DNA of 64,000 bases. It comes from an uncultured Lachnospiraceae bacterium. Lineage in GTDB: Bacteria > Bacillota > Clostridia > Lachnospirales > Lachnospiraceae. Location: assembly GCA_910578475.1 (NCBI GenBank), contig CAJTRK010000016.1:1-64000 (forward strand), given 5' to 3'. The notes under the pieces are model-generated. The model ran no database searches and was not told the origin of the DNA. It saw only the letters and a list, made by a program, of their open reading frames with translations. The position numbers were made by a program, and so were the translations under genes. Of the stretch, positions 38,056 through 46,187 are shown one piece after another. How positions within the stretch are numbered: position 1 is the stretch's first letter; each line of letters starts with the position of its first letter.

Positions 38056-38601
38056 ATGCCTTTTTTGGTACGAAAGATATTAAAGGATGAGAGTATTGAA
38101 CATATTGAGAATATAGAGGATAACGATTTTCTGCATCAAAGTGCAGATGTACCGACCACAGAGTTTCGGACAAAACATAGTACATTATCAACTTATATGA
38201 TTGATAATTTGAACGAATTAGATAAAGCGGTATTAGCGATTGCAACAACATCTTCCAAAATATCCAGTATGGAATTTATCATATTAGATGCTGAAATTTT
38301 GAAGGCAATAGGTTTGAAATATGAAAATACTTATCCGGGAATGGAAATTCCATATGAAGAAATGCAGGAATTTCATTATGATATCGTGGATGTTACTATC
38401 GAAAATTTGGCTAAATGCCTGGAAGCATATAAAAAAACGCTGCAACTGGATGATAATAAAAGTACTTTTATTGTTGATTATGCGGAAGGAAAAATCAAGG
38501 ATTTGATAAAAACGGCTTTAAAACAGGAAAAGTTTAACATTGAGAAGGTTCCGGTCGAGTTAAACAAGGCAGTCCAAAAATTGCAAAAGGAATTACATTA
38601 A
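38056..38601 (+). CDS. Protein of unknown function, third gene of cassette
   Basis: 181 aa, soluble and mostly helical by pattern, acidic in the first third. Function and family not recognised. It begins 2 bp after the preceding stop, so translation is coupled. It ends at a bidirectional terminator shared with the convergent XRE regulator gene. Together with its two neighbours it forms a compact AT-rich unit that could be a defence or conflict system, but nothing in the sequence proves it. Confidence 0.65.
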   Translation: MPFLVRKILKDESIEHIENIEDNDFLHQSADVPTTEFRTKHSTLSTYMIDNLNELDKAVLAIATTSSKISSMEFIILDAEILKAIGLKYENTYPGMEIPYEEMQEFHYDIVDVTIENLAKCLEAYKKTLQLDDNKSTFIVDYAEGKIKDLIKTALKQEKFNIEKVPVELNKAVQKLQKELH

Positions 38602-38641
38602 ATCCCATCAGAAACTTTGAGATAAGTACCTGATGGGATTT
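38600..38641. terminator. Bidirectional terminator between convergent genes
   Basis: AAATCCCATCAG (38600-38611) pairs perfectly with CTGATGGGATTT (38630-38641), with short A and T runs on either side. It serves the cassette on the plus strand and the XRE regulator gene on the minus strand. Confidence 0.8.
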
Positions 38642-38659
38642 ATAGTTGAAGTATATATT

Positions 38660-39139
38660 CTATTCGACGACCGGCATTTCCGCCGACGTCCTCTGCGTAT
38701 CCAGCTTCCGGTTGTGGCATTTGACTTTCATAAAGGCAAGAATATCCTCCTGGTCCCGGTCGTCTAACAGCTGATAATAGTAAAGAACAAGTTTTTCCTG
38801 ACGTTTCAGAAACTTGAATTTTTTACTGTTTTCGGGAATGCTTATGTGTTTCAGAAATTCATTTAAGTCATCGCCTTCTGATTTGTTTCCCATAGATTCT
38901 TCCGATGGATGCTCCGTATTTTGATGGTGGTTGATTGAAAGTTCCAAAAAACTGTTCAAAGGAACATTATATAATCTGGATAAATTATATAATGAATTTA
39001 CAGGCGGAGAAATACGTCCCGTCTCATAGTGTGAATAAGTCTGCCTTGTGATATTTAACTGTGATGCGACATACTCCTGTGAATAGTTGTAGGATTTACG
39101 AAGCTCTTTTAAATATTTTTCCAATGGTTTTCCTGACAT
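38660..39139 (-). CDS. XRE-family transcriptional regulator
   Basis: 159 aa from this start. The N-terminal helix-turn-helix (about 5-60) reads LRKSYNYSQEYVASQLNITRQTYSHYETG, given here by its ends LRKSYNYSQ and HYETGRISPP. The C-terminal ~90 residues are a charged helical region of unknown role. AAAGGAG lies about 14 bases before the ATG at 39139; an ATG at 39166 is in frame but has no ribosome site. It is divergent from the secreted protein gene, so the 330-bp gap between them is its likely operator region. Confidence 0.85.
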   Translation of the reverse strand: MSGKPLEKYLKELRKSYNYSQEYVASQLNITRQTYSHYETGRISPPVNSLYNLSRLYNVPLNSFLELSINHHQNTEHPSEESMGNKSEGDDLNEFLKHISIPENSKKFKFLKRQEKLVLYYYQLLDDRDQEDILAFMKVKCHNRKLDTQRTSAEMPVVE

Positions 39140-39166
39140 TACGTTGTCACACTCTCCTTTATCCAT

Positions 39167-39467
39167 ATCTTAATTAGAATGCCCAATCTCCAGAGCCTCA
39201 TTCGAAAACCTTTCTTTATAAAATCCCAATATGTAAATAAATAGTTGATACAATAAAATGTATTACAAAAAGAACTTGAAAATATAGTCATAATAGCATA
39301 TTATGTATATTGTAAGTATATCAAGAGTAGCATACTATATTTAGAAAGATTTCTAAAATAGCAAACACAACAGTATATGAGAATAATAAAAAGGATACAA
39401 CAGGTGGTTACGCAGATGTGAATATCGCTCTGCGACACAAATAAATATTTTAAGAGGAGGAAGGAGA
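39167..39467. other. AT-rich divergent intergenic region with direct repeats
   Basis: About 300 bp without a gene between the XRE regulator and the secreted protein. The motif TAGCATATTAT (39294-39304) recurs as TAGCATACTAT (39328-39338), 34 bp apart, and may be regulator binding sites. Several TATA-like stretches are present, but I cannot pick one promoter with confidence. GAGGAGG precedes the ATG at 39468. Confidence 0.4.
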
Positions 39468-40160
39468 ATGAAAACAAAATTCATTCAGAAACTCATGGCA
39501 GGCGCTTTAACGGCAGCTCTTGTAGCAGCACCGTGTATGGGCGTTTTTGCCAGCGAGACACCGGGCGGCAGCGATACGCCGAATAAACCCGGTGTTGAGG
39601 AAGAAGTTGTTGAAATCGTCAATAGTTCTGTTGGCGATAACGACGAAGGCGGTTCTGCTGTAAGCGGCATTGCACAGATTCCGGCAACCAGCTCCGTAGC
39701 GGGCGTAACATCTACCGTAAAAGGCGTATATCTTGCAACAAGCATTAACGGCGCGGCGATTACGACGAGTGTTGCAACTATTGCAAGCAGCTATAATCTG
39801 GGTGCGGGCGAGACTCCTTGTGCACGTGTTTACAACATGGATGTTAAGAAGAGCCCTCTTGCAGCAGCGGCTATCAATTCGGCTGCAGAAGCGCTTGGCG
39901 CAGCAGTAGGTCCCTACATCAACGTGGAACTTGGCTTTACCAAAGGCGGTAAATTTGGCCTGCTTCCGTCTGATGGAGCGCCGATTACAATGAGCTTCGG
40001 CATTCCGAAGTCCTTTGTACAGGACGGAAAGACCTATGCGGTTATCTGTGTACGTCCTGGCGGCGTGGTAACGGTTCTGCAGAACACAAGCACAAATCCC
40101 AACGTTGTAACGTTCTCCACGACAGGTGGACAGGGTGCATATGCAATCATCAAATATTAA
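39468..40160 (+). CDS. Secreted protein of unknown function
   Basis: 230 aa. It has a clear Sec signal peptide (KFIQKLMAGALTAALVAAP, cleavage near residue 28-29, VFAS-ETP), then a Gly/Pro/Glu-rich segment and a body rich in Ala, Thr, Ser and Val with no Cys after the early secretory part except C115 or nearby. No sortase motif or repeats. A strong GGAGGAAGGAG ribosome site suggests high expression. The family is not recognised. It is followed by a membrane glycosyltransferase-like gene 16 bp downstream, so it could be a glycosylated surface protein, but that is only a guess from position. Confidence 0.75.
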   Translation: MKTKFIQKLMAGALTAALVAAPCMGVFASETPGGSDTPNKPGVEEEVVEIVNSSVGDNDEGGSAVSGIAQIPATSSVAGVTSTVKGVYLATSINGAAITTSVATIASSYNLGAGETPCARVYNMDVKKSPLAAAAINSAAEALGAAVGPYINVELGFTKGGKFGLLPSDGAPITMSFGIPKSFVQDGKTYAVICVRPGGVVTVLQNTSTNPNVVTFSTTGGQGAYAIIKY

Positions 40161-40176
40161 TTTGATGAGAGATGAC

Positions 40177-42000
40177 ATGAAGACTGGGAGAAGAGCGTTC
40201 TTCTTCCAGTATCTTCTTCTGTTCGTTGTGCTCATTTTCAGTATTTATCAGTATAGTGTACATAGATTGTATGGATTTTCCGTTTATCCGGATGAGTTCG
40301 GCTACTGGGCAAGCGCGGCACAGTGGATTGGTTATGACTGGTCGGATGTGGCGTCGCTTGGTTACTATTATTCTTTTGGATACAGCCTGCTGTTGGCGCC
40401 GATACTGATGCTTTTTCATGACAGTATCAAGGCTTATCGCGCGGCAGTATTTGTGAATATGATTCTGCAATGTATTTCCGTTGGTATGCTGTGGGGAATT
40501 TTTAACAGAATTTTCCGCAGGCCGGCATGCGATATGGAATATGATGCGGAAAAAGAACGCATCAAAAAAATGCAGCTGGTATTTGCCGTCGGAACTGCGG
40601 TATTTTATCCGGCGTGGACTTTTTATGTGCAGATGACGTTGGCGGAAGCGCTCCTTACCTTTTTATATGTGTTCATCTGCCATCAGTTTATATTGCTATT
40701 GGACGATACGAAAACAATAAATGTAACAGGTAGAATATTGCTATTGTCGATAGCATTTCTATACTTACATTTTGTACATATGCGTACGGTCGGCGTTGCC
40801 GCTGCCGCCGTACTGGTTCTTGGATTCTATTTGTGGCGAAATCCGACGTACAGAAAGTGGATTGTTTTGCTCGGAGCGGTTCTTGCTGTGGGCGTTATAA
40901 TCGGATTCCGGATGAAAGAACAAGTGATAGAAAGTGTTTATGTCACAGCTGACGCAGAAAATCTTGCAGTCAACGATTACACAGGAAAAATCCGAGGTAT
41001 CATTGCAATTTTGTCGCCGCAGGGGATAAAACAATTTCTGCAAAGCTGTGCCGGTAAACTATATTATCTCGGGATGGCCTCATTTGGTCTGTTTTATCCG
41101 GCGGTCGGAATCTGTGTAAAAAAGACATTTATTCTGCTGCGAGGTATTTTCAAGAGGAAAAATGATATCCGGAGAGAGGACTGGTTTTACGGTTTCCTGC
41201 TCTTATCTATGATGGGGCAGTTTCTGGTGTCGGCTTTATATGCAAACGGCGCATACAGACTGGACAGCATTATCTACGGAAGATATAACGATTATTTTCT
41301 GCCGCTTTTTATGGGAATCGGAGTTCTTGTTCTTCTGAATGATAAAAATCCCTGGAAGATATTTTTGTATAACACCATCATATCTTCCGTACTTTTTGTC
41401 ATCACACTTCGAACGGCTTTGCACAGTGAAAACAGGGTCATGCGAGGCGTTTTTGCGACAGGGCTTAACTATCTATCCGAAAGCGTTTATTCTTATCAGG
41501 TTGTTCCGGAATTTATCAAAGCATATATATTTGGCATATTTTTAATGTTCCTTCTGACGGGAAGTATCTGCATCGGAAGACGTTTCCGGCAGATTGTTTT
41601 CCCTGTGGCATTCGTTCTGCTCATGGAGATATTGCTGACAATCTGCCTGTGCCGTAAATATACATGGTCATATAATGATTCGGATTATTATGATTTAAAA
41701 GTCTATGAATGGATAACGGATTATGAAGCGCAAAACGGCGATGTGCCGGTTCGGTATCTGTATGGAGGCGGAACGAATTACATAGACCTGATTCAGTTCG
41801 CCATGCGGGATAAAAAAATCGAAATCATATGGGAGAAGGATAGTCCGGACGATGAAAACGGTCAGGAAATACGGGAACCGGGCTTTTCGGAACCGGCTTT
41901 TCTGATTGCGGATTATAACAGTCCCTATTTGTCGGAACTGGAAGAAAAATATATGAAATGTGTGGAAAGCAATTCTTTTGTGCTGTTTTTTATCCTATAG
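40177..42000 (+). CDS. GT-C-type membrane glycosyltransferase-like protein
   Basis: 607 aa with about eleven predicted membrane helices. The first outer loop holds YPDEFGYW with adjacent acidic residues D39-E40, the place where GT-C transferases keep their catalytic Asp. GYDWSDVASLGYYYSFGYS resembles the matching loop of the protein at 51202 (LDWSEVATL, GYYGYGYG), so the two are paralogues. GT-C enzymes use lipid-phosphate sugars on the outer face. The C-terminal ~80 residues form a soluble outer domain. The frame is open from 40126; the ATG at 40177 follows GAGAG. Confidence 0.7.
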   Translation: MKTGRRAFFFQYLLLFVVLIFSIYQYSVHRLYGFSVYPDEFGYWASAAQWIGYDWSDVASLGYYYSFGYSLLLAPILMLFHDSIKAYRAAVFVNMILQCISVGMLWGIFNRIFRRPACDMEYDAEKERIKKMQLVFAVGTAVFYPAWTFYVQMTLAEALLTFLYVFICHQFILLLDDTKTINVTGRILLLSIAFLYLHFVHMRTVGVAAAAVLVLGFYLWRNPTYRKWIVLLGAVLAVGVIIGFRMKEQVIESVYVTADAENLAVNDYTGKIRGIIAILSPQGIKQFLQSCAGKLYYLGMASFGLFYPAVGICVKKTFILLRGIFKRKNDIRREDWFYGFLLLSMMGQFLVSALYANGAYRLDSIIYGRYNDYFLPLFMGIGVLVLLNDKNPWKIFLYNTIISSVLFVITLRTALHSENRVMRGVFATGLNYLSESVYSYQVVPEFIKAYIFGIFLMFLLTGSICIGRRFRQIVFPVAFVLLMEILLTICLCRKYTWSYNDSDYYDLKVYEWITDYEAQNGDVPVRYLYGGGTNYIDLIQFAMRDKKIEIIWEKDSPDDENGQEIREPGFSEPAFLIADYNSPYLSELEEKYMKCVESNSFVLFFIL

Positions 42001-42031
42001 GAAATTGCTGTAATCTCAGTGGACGCCAGAC

Positions 42032-42054
42032 AAGAATTTACGCAGTAAATTCTT
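42032..42054 (+). promoter_or_regulatory. Perfect hairpin just before terminator, possible antitermination element
   Basis: AAGAATTTAC (42032-42041), loop of 3, GTAAATTCTT (42045-42054). It lies 2 bp before a strong terminator in the leader of the glycan operon. No T run follows, so it is not a terminator itself. Confidence 0.45.
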
Positions 42055-42056
42055 GG

Positions 42057-42085
42057 AACGCAGGCTGCTGAGCCTGCGTTTTTTA
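42057..42085 (+). terminator. Strong intrinsic terminator 36 bp before the glycan operon
   Basis: AACGCAGGCT (42057-42066), tetraloop, AGCCTGCGTT (42071-42080) and a T run to 42085. The next ATG is at 42122 and no promoter fits in between, so it either ends the GT-C gene or works as a controlled terminator for the following operon. Confidence 0.88.
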
Positions 42086-42121
42086 TAGAATAGCGGCACG
42101 GAAAAGAAAGGAAGCCGAAAG

Positions 42122-43159
42122 ATGAAACTGATTATTCAAATCCCATGCTATAACGAAGCAGAGACGCTGGAAATTGCGTTGAACGCGCTGCCCAGGCAGA
42201 TAGAAGGAATCGATGAAATCGAATACCTGATTATCAACGACGGCAGTCAGGACGATACCGTAGCGGTGGCAAAAAAATGGGGCGTGCATCATGTGGTGAA
42301 CTTTAAACAGAACAAAGGACTGGCCAAAGGATTTATGGCCGGTCTGGACGGATGCCTCAGAAACGGTGCGGATATAATCGTCAATACGGATGCGGATAAC
42401 CAGTATTGCGGCGATGATATTCCACAGTTAGTCCGTCCGATTCTGGAAGGAAAAGCCGATATGGTTATCGGCGCCCGTCCGATTGATGAGACAGAACATT
42501 TTTCTTTCATTAAGAAAAAGCTGCAGCATTTCGGCAGTTGGGTTGTGAGAAAAGCGTCTCATACGGATATTCCCGATGCGCCCAGTGGGTTTCGCGCATT
42601 CAGCAGAGAAGCGGCGATGCGCATAAATGTGGTCAACGATTATACTTATACGCTGGAAACAATCGTACAGGCCGGAAGGGAAAAGATGGCGATTACAAGT
42701 GTCCCGGTCCGGACAAACGGCGAACTGCGTCCGTCGAGACTGTTTAACAGTATTTGGGGATATGTTAAAAAGAGTATGCTGACGATTTTAAGGGCGTATA
42801 TGATGTATAAGCCGCTGAAAAGCTTTACCTTTCTGGCATCCATACCGACGGTCATCGGTTTGTTTATCGGAATCCGCTATTTATATTATATGGCTGTCGG
42901 GGTGGCGGGCGGTCATGTACAATCTCTGATTCTTGGATGCACACTGATTATCATTGGTTTTCTGACTTTGATGATTGGACTTATGGCGGATGTGATTGCG
43001 GCCAACAGAAAGCTGCTGCAGGACACGCAGTATCATGCCCGCCGTTCCGAATATGAAGCGATTTATATGCAGAAGAAGATGGAAAAAGAGGCCGTCAGAA
43101 CGTATCGTGTCATCAGCAATGATGAGATTGCGCCGCTTGTGGAGGCGGGAGAAGGCTGA
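42122..43159 (+). CDS. GT2 glycosyltransferase with C-terminal membrane helices
   Basis: 345 aa. The N-terminal GT2 domain (about 1-225) reads IIQIPCYNEAETL, LIINDGSQDDT, and the metal-binding DTDADNQYCG-type motif (NTDADNQY). Two membrane helices follow (about 240-300) and a charged tail. This is the dolichyl-phosphate-mannose-synthase-like layout, in which the enzyme makes a lipid-phosphate sugar for GT-C transferases such as those at 40177, 51202 and 61835. It is the first gene after the leader terminator. AAAGGAAG precedes the ATG. No long G run. Confidence 0.88.
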   Translation: MKLIIQIPCYNEAETLEIALNALPRQIEGIDEIEYLIINDGSQDDTVAVAKKWGVHHVVNFKQNKGLAKGFMAGLDGCLRNGADIIVNTDADNQYCGDDIPQLVRPILEGKADMVIGARPIDETEHFSFIKKKLQHFGSWVVRKASHTDIPDAPSGFRAFSREAAMRINVVNDYTYTLETIVQAGREKMAITSVPVRTNGELRPSRLFNSIWGYVKKSMLTILRAYMMYKPLKSFTFLASIPTVIGLFIGIRYLYYMAVGVAGGHVQSLILGCTLIIIGFLTLMIGLMADVIAANRKLLQDTQYHARRSEYEAIYMQKKMEKEAVRTYRVISNDEIAPLVEAGEG

Positions 43160-43199
43160 GCGGAACGGGCAGAACGATTGTGTGAAAGGGACATGAATT

Positions 43200-44384
43200 A
43201 TGGAGGAAGAACCGAAGAAAAAGCTGTTGGTCACCGCCTCGACTTTTCCAAGATGGGAAGGCGATACGGAACCGCGGTTTGTATTGGACCTTGCATCTCA
43301 TATGACAGCCGGTTTTGATGTTACGGTACTGGTTCCGGCCGCGCCGGGAGCGAAAGAAAAGGAAACACTGGATGGTGTAAAGGTGATTCGGTATCATTAT
43401 TTTCCGCTTCATAAATGGGAAACACTCTGTTACCCAGGTGCGATTGTTCCGAGAATCCGAGAGAAAAAAGTCCGTGCTTTCTTAGTTCCTTTTTTATTCC
43501 TTTCCTTCTATTTTCATCTGTGGAAACTGTTGCCGGATTTTGACATTGTTCATGCGCACTGGCTCATTCCGCAGGGAATCGTACAGTCTCTTTTTAAGAA
43601 GCCTTACATCGTGACGGGACATGGCGGCGATGTGTTATCGCTGAACAGGGGATTGATGCGGAAATGGAAGATTCGATGCCTGAACAGAGCCGCGCATGTT
43701 ACGGTAGTATCGGAGCATTTGAAGAAGAAAGTGCAGGAACTGACACCGGAGATTGTGCCCGATGTAATTTCAATGGGCGTGAATACTTCACAGTTCGGCA
43801 GAAGGCATCATATACCGGATTACTTCGGGCAGGGGGATAAGAAGGTAGTCTTGTTCGTAGGCAGACTGGCCGAAAAAAAAGGCGTCTCTTATTTAATCAG
43901 CGCGATGGAGTATGTGGATGCGATGTTGGCAATCGTCGGTGACGGGCCGCTCAGAGAGCTGCTGGAACAGCAGGGGCGGGATGTGAACCACAAAGCGGGA
44001 TGGAAGAAAATCAGACTGATGGGCGCGAAGTCGCATGCGGAGCTAAAAGCGGTGTATGCTTCGGCGGATGTTTTTGTCTGCCCGTCTGTCACGGCAAAAG
44101 ACGGGGACCAGGAAGGGTTCGGACTTGTCATGCTGGAAGCGATGGCGTCCGGGCTTCCCGTAATCGCCAGCAATTCCGGAGGAATCACACAATTAATCAT
44201 GGATGAAGTAAACGGACTGCTATGTACGGAAAAAAGTGTGGACGAGCTGGCGGCGGCAATCAACCGCATGTTTCATGATAAGAAATTACGCGATAACATT
44301 TCCGAAAATATAAAAAGTATGATAAAGGAATACGATTATCAGACGATTGCACAAAAGTATGAAAAAGTGATAAATAATGTTTGA
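43200..44384 (+). CDS. GT4-family glycosyltransferase
   Basis: 394 aa GT-B fold. The N-terminal domain opens with LLVTASTFPRWEGDTEPRF and contains IVHAHWLIPQG and VTGHGGDV. The C-terminal nucleotide-sugar domain has VVLFVGRLAEKKGV and the EX7E-type motif with EGFGLVMLEAMASG. It transfers a sugar from a nucleotide donor to a lipid-linked glycan at the cytosolic face. It is followed 21 bp later by a methyltransferase. No long G run. Confidence 0.88.
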   Translation: MEEEPKKKLLVTASTFPRWEGDTEPRFVLDLASHMTAGFDVTVLVPAAPGAKEKETLDGVKVIRYHYFPLHKWETLCYPGAIVPRIREKKVRAFLVPFLFLSFYFHLWKLLPDFDIVHAHWLIPQGIVQSLFKKPYIVTGHGGDVLSLNRGLMRKWKIRCLNRAAHVTVVSEHLKKKVQELTPEIVPDVISMGVNTSQFGRRHHIPDYFGQGDKKVVLFVGRLAEKKGVSYLISAMEYVDAMLAIVGDGPLRELLEQQGRDVNHKAGWKKIRLMGAKSHAELKAVYASADVFVCPSVTAKDGDQEGFGLVMLEAMASGLPVIASNSGGITQLIMDEVNGLLCTEKSVDELAAAINRMFHDKKLRDNISENIKSMIKEYDYQTIAQKYEKVINNV

Positions 44385-44405
44385 ACAGATGGTTTGGGGA
44401 AATGT

Positions 44406-45149
44406 ATGAAAAATAATAAAACGGTCAGACGGGGATTTCTGTATCAGAAGAACGGGAAGATAAAAGTTGACCATAGAAAAACAAATTCCATTCTGCTGAA
44501 CAACCTGCAGATAGATTTCCTGTTAAGAAATTGTCAGTATATGAAAGGGTTTTTACTGGATGCGGGCTGCGGTGAAAAACCGTATAGCCTGATTTATGAA
44601 AAACTGACAGAACAAAGCATCGGATGCGATGTTCCGTATTGCGTTCATGACCAGAGCGCGGTAGATGTTTTTGCGACACTGGATGAACTGCCGTTTCAGA
44701 ACAATATGTTTGATACGGTGCTTTGCACAAATGTGATGGAGCATGTTGCGGAGAACGGAAAGGCTTTTTCCGAGCTTTCGAGAGTATTGAAGCATAACGG
44801 ACATATGTTGTTGTCCGTACCGTTTCTATATCCGACCCATGAGGCTCCGCACGATTTTTACAGATATTCCGTTTATGGATTAATCTATCAGCTTGAGAAA
44901 AACGGGATGGAGATTGTGAGCGTCACACCCTGGGGGGGGGCGGGATTGATGTTTCTCGTATACTGCAATTTGTTTCTGTGCAAGTTTCTTAAAATCAGAA
45001 TCATTGACTTTGTTTTCTGTGCCCTGCAGGAAGGTATTTATTCGGTTTATCGAAAGATATTTTTAAAACATCTTATTGCAGGCGGTATGGAAAATGGGAT
45101 GGGGAAGATTATTTCGACAGGGTATTTTATGATTGCGCGAAAGAAGTAA
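44406..45149 (+). CDS. SAM-dependent methyltransferase, phase-variable (G9, ON)
   Basis: 247 aa class-I methyltransferase. SAM motif I FLLDAGCGEKPYS (about 42-54) is followed by SIGCDVPY and the acceptor-side motif VLCTNVMEHV, with MLLSVPF after it. It probably methylates a sugar of the glycan. Nine G at 44932-44940 encode part of PWGGAG near residue 178. The frame is intact with nine, and a gain or loss of one G would truncate the last ~70 residues. The ATG at 44406 follows GGGGAA; a TTG at 44394 is in frame. Confidence 0.85.
   Translation: MKNNKTVRRGFLYQKNGKIKVDHRKTNSILLNNLQIDFLLRNCQYMKGFLLDAGCGEKPYSLIYEKLTEQSIGCDVPYCVHDQSAVDVFATLDELPFQNNMFDTVLCTNVMEHVAENGKAFSELSRVLKHNGHMLLSVPFLYPTHEAPHDFYRYSVYGLIYQLEKNGMEIVSVTPWGGAGLMFLVYCNLFLCKFLKIRIIDFVFCALQEGIYSVYRKIFLKHLIAGGMENGMGKIISTGYFMIARKK
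44932..44940 (+). repeat. Poly-G tract G9 in methyltransferase gene (in frame)
   Basis: Nine consecutive G after a T, read TGG GGG GGG G (Trp-Gly-Gly). Gene ON with this length. Confidence 0.97.
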
Positions 45150-45189
45150 GACAGTCTGCGGATTAACGTCTGCAGGCTGAGAGAAAGGC

Positions 45190-46173
45190 ATGGTTATTAC
45201 GATGAAAAAGCGTCCGGTCATCGGTATTATTATACCTGTTTATAATGTTGAACAATATTTAAGACGCTGTCTGGACAGCATTGTATCGCAGACCTGGCGT
45301 AATTTGCAAATTATATTGGTCGATGACGGCTCAACAGATAATTCCGGCAGAATATGTGATGAATATGCCGGAAAAGACAGACGTATCCAGGTAATCCATA
45401 AAGAGAACGGAGGTCTTTCCGAAGCGCGAAATACAGGAATTAAAGCGGCATCCGCACATTATATCGCTTTTGTCGATTCAGATGATTATGTCGAAAAGCG
45501 GTATGTACAGCGTCTGATAAGGATTTTATCAGAAAATGACGCGGATATAGCGGTATGCGGATACTATCAGGGGAAACGGGAAACGTTTCCGGATAAAAGA
45601 AAAAAACAGCAAAAAATACAGAGCTTTAATTCACAAACAATGCTGAAAAACTGGCATGGAAAATATAAACATGTAGAGACTGTTTCATGGAACAAATTAT
45701 ATAAGAGAAGTATCTTTGTAGAAAACGATATCTGTTATCCGGCCGGTTATTTTTTCGAAGATGTACAGACGACTCATTTACTGATAAATAAGGCGCGAAG
45801 AATCGTAATGACAAATGAAAAGTTATATTATTATTATCAGGGAAAAGATGGCATAACACATACGATATCAGAAAAAAAGATAAGAGATGGAATTGCTTCA
45901 CAGAATAAAAGATTAGACTTTTTTAAACGTAACGGATATCAGGCAGCCTGTGAGAGGCTGACCATAAAACGCCAAAAGCAGTTTATGTTGAATTATTTCA
46001 AATGTGTGCAGATTAACGGACTGGATAATGTATGTGCGGAAATGATAGCTTTATTTCATAAAAATTATGAGAAGGTTTGTGGTTTTAATACAATTAGAAT
46101 GTGGGAACGTCTGTTATTCTTTATGTTTAAATATCTGCATGACATGATACGGATTTTATATGGAAAAGTATGA
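45190..46173 (+). CDS. GT2 glycosyltransferase
   Basis: 327 aa. GT2 A-fold with IGIIIPVYNVEQYLRRCL, ILVDDGSTDNSG, ENGGLSEARNTG and the metal-binding FVDSDDYV. It is of the EpsJ/WfgS-like type used in capsule assembly and acts at the cytosolic face on an undecaprenyl-linked acceptor. The ATG at 45190 lies in a 26-nt sequence that recurs identically at the start of the GT4 gene at 53073, which supports this start; an ATG at 45205 is the alternative. The stop overlaps the next open frame by 4 bp. No long G run. Confidence 0.88.
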   Translation: MVITMKKRPVIGIIIPVYNVEQYLRRCLDSIVSQTWRNLQIILVDDGSTDNSGRICDEYAGKDRRIQVIHKENGGLSEARNTGIKAASAHYIAFVDSDDYVEKRYVQRLIRILSENDADIAVCGYYQGKRETFPDKRKKQQKIQSFNSQTMLKNWHGKYKHVETVSWNKLYKRSIFVENDICYPAGYFFEDVQTTHLLINKARRIVMTNEKLYYYYQGKDGITHTISEKKIRDGIASQNKRLDFFKRNGYQAACERLTIKRQKQFMLNYFKCVQINGLDNVCAEMIALFHKNYEKVCGFNTIRMWERLLFFMFKYLHDMIRILYGKV

Positions 46174-46187
46174 AGAGGAAACAGGCA

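Noticed and set aside
36584..38601. Assigning the three-gene cassette to a named anti-phage system
   Set aside because: No ATPase, nuclease, TIR, reverse transcriptase or helicase motif is visible, so no named system can be supported.
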